From Callaeas wilsoni (taxonomy: Eukaryota; Chordata; Aves; Passeriformes; Callaeidae), in contig VWPU01002882.1 of NCBI GenBank assembly GCA_013398955.1, positions 1 through 64,000 on the forward strand: 64,000 nt of DNA. The letters are read 5' to 3'. How positions within the stretch are numbered: the stretch's first letter is position 1; every line of letters starts with the position of its first letter. Under the pieces are notes generated by a model. The model was not told the origin of the DNA. It made no database searches and saw only the letters and a program-made list of their open reading frames with translations. Below are positions 62,455 to 64,000 of the stretch, piece by piece. The position numbers and the translations under genes are program-made.

Positions 62455-62945
62455 TTAAGGAAACTTCCCTCTCCAGCCATCCAGGAGCCACTCTAGCAGT
62501 CACACCCCTCACTACTTGAGCTGGGACCAAAGCCCCTCCAGGGCTACCTGCACCACACTCACACATTCACACTAGGTGTCCTTACCAGCTTCACTGCAGC
62601 TCCACTCCCATGGCAGAGTCTCAGATGTCCAGATCCTTAGAATAATTTAATCATTATGAAATAACTAAATAACCTGATGACAGCTCAAGCTGGGCACATC
62701 TGAGGAGGGACCCAGAACAAAGGAAACTTTTATACCCTCACAGTCTAAGCATGGGAAAATCTGAGGTCATCAGCTCCTGCTGTGACGCTGAGTGTTTGGT
62801 CTTGTGGCTGTGCCACAGGTCCCTGGACCCTTTTATGCAAAGGGCTGGCAGTTCATGGCCTCTTTTCTGGGGCTTCTGCCACCCAGAGCTCAACTTGTAG
62901 CTCACATTGCAGCTACACTCTGAGATACCTGCACTTAGCAACCAT
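62455..62945 (-). mobile_element. Candidate solo LTR of an endogenous retrovirus
   Basis: About 490 bp of sequence clearly richer in G and C than its flanks, with no open coding frame of note. On the minus strand it has a consensus-like TATAAAAG at 62734-62727. An ATTAAA polyadenylation-like hexamer lies about 76 bases downstream (62651-62646), followed by a G/C-rich stretch to about 62465. That order (about 200 bp U3, TATA box, short R, poly(A) signal, U5) fits a solo LTR. I could not fix the TG...CA ends or a target-site duplication, and no retroviral internal sequence is adjacent. Alternatives are another repeat or unique GC-richer DNA. Confidence 0.42.
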
Positions 62946-64000
62946 AGGTATCAATTTTTCTTCCTAGTTGTCTGTCCAAATAGGCATTTGCTTAATGTCT
63001 TATGGATTTAAAAAAAACAAACAAAAAAACAAACAAACAAACAAAAAAAAAAGTAGTCTTGTTTTGGGCTTTGATTTCAAACTCACAAATAAAAAGAAAA
63101 TGTTCTTCTAATATCTCTAAAACCATAGTTGTGAATTTTTCATCTCATCAGACAAAGAGTTCTAAGCCTTCCATCAGTAAGGAGAATGAAAACCTTACTC
63201 ATAAAGGACCATGCAGAAACTGGTGAAAATCAATAGTTAAAATAAACTTATTTAGAGTACATCTGTATGAGTGGGTTGCTTGCATGCATTCTTCTTTCAC
63301 AGATTTCTCTGTTTTATGAACCTATTTATATTTTTGTCATCTCTGACATTCTGTAGCAAAAATTTTCACAATTCAGCTGATTTGTGTCAAAAATACTGCC
63401 TTTTGTTTTCTTCAGCATTTAGTTCCTAGGAAGCTCTTTTGATGTACTTATGCACGTCTTCCAATTCACTCAGGACTTTATTGACTAATTCCAGTTGCCC
63501 CTTTTTCTAGCTATAGAAACTCTGTTTGCACAAAAACCCCCTACTCCATAAGTTCTATTATTCTTTTTACCATAGTCTTTTTTTATATCTTCTACTTACA
63601 CTAGAAGGAGAAACAGAACTGCAAAGGTTTTACCCATTTTTCTAAATATGCTCTTAAATTGTTCTTTATTCCTTTCTTAGTCATTCAAAATGCTATATTC
63701 AGGTTTTTTGGGCACTTCCTAGAATGGGTCTGATATTTTTGTAAAGTTGTCTAAAATGAGTCTGGAATCACCTTCCTGAATGGTAATAGGTTATTTAGGT
63801 TCTCTCATTGTTTATATACATAGATGTTATTCCATCTGCTCATTATTCTACATTTATCACCACTGAATATCATCTTTTACTGCTCTTTCAGTCTTGTAAA
63901 CTTGTGCAACTTTTCACTGCCAGATTTTGCTTTTACTACACTGAATAATTTAATGCTCCCAGAAAACTTTATCACCTCACTACTCACCTCTTTTCCAGAA
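62946..64000. other. AT-rich non-coding DNA with AAAC repeat
   Basis: Includes an (AAAC)n-type patch at 63010-63052, which produces the lysine-rich short frame there. Nothing else recognised up to the window end. Confidence 0.55.

Overview
This 64 kb window looks like a gene-poor, AT-rich stretch of a bird chromosome, most likely a songbird. The evidence is the repeat content. There are many 5'-truncated CR1 LINE copies in both orientations, several ending in the typical avian CR1 3' tip (GATTCTGTGATTCT-like). Two copies of a chimeric SINE have a tRNA-Ile-like head fused to a CR1-like tail, the architecture known from zebra finch as TguSINE1. No intact gene, rRNA, functional tRNA, CRISPR array or bacterial-type feature is visible. 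No stretch could be assigned with confidence to a protein-coding exon of a host gene. It cannot be told from the sequence alone whether this is intergenic or a very long intron.

Layout. 1-1744: AT-rich DNA with one anomalous CpG-rich patch (about 390-794) that carries an unassigned minus-strand open frame of 106 codons. 1745-1883: tRNA-Ile/CR1 SINE. 1884-8527: unannotated AT-rich DNA with a 12-bp C run and a 28-bp tandem duplication. 8528-9678: the longest CR1 copy (minus), with a decayed reverse transcriptase. 11292-12297: a CR1 tail and a CR1 3' portion (plus). 16030-16613: a CR1 internal fragment lacking its 3' end. 18353-18402: two back-to-back perfect hairpins. 19935-20515: an old, diverged CR1. 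26833-26888: a CR1 tail. 31901-32060: 160 consecutive purines containing a GAAGA pentanucleotide microsatellite. 37877-38406, 42475-43240, 46082-46432, 49351-49437 and 52019-52387: further CR1 copies. 48131-48210 and 50068-50147: an 80-bp sequence present twice, 75/80 identical. 55399-55516: an older, reverse-oriented copy of the SINE. About 62455-62945: a candidate solo LTR in minus orientation.

The only protein-coding traces are dead CR1 reverse-transcriptase remnants and the unassigned open frame near the left end. Most other short open frames are chance or antisense shadows of CR1 or simple repeats. No new biological system is supported. The observations most worth a second look are the CpG-rich open frame, the dispersed 80-bp duplication, the adjacent hairpins and the candidate solo LTR.
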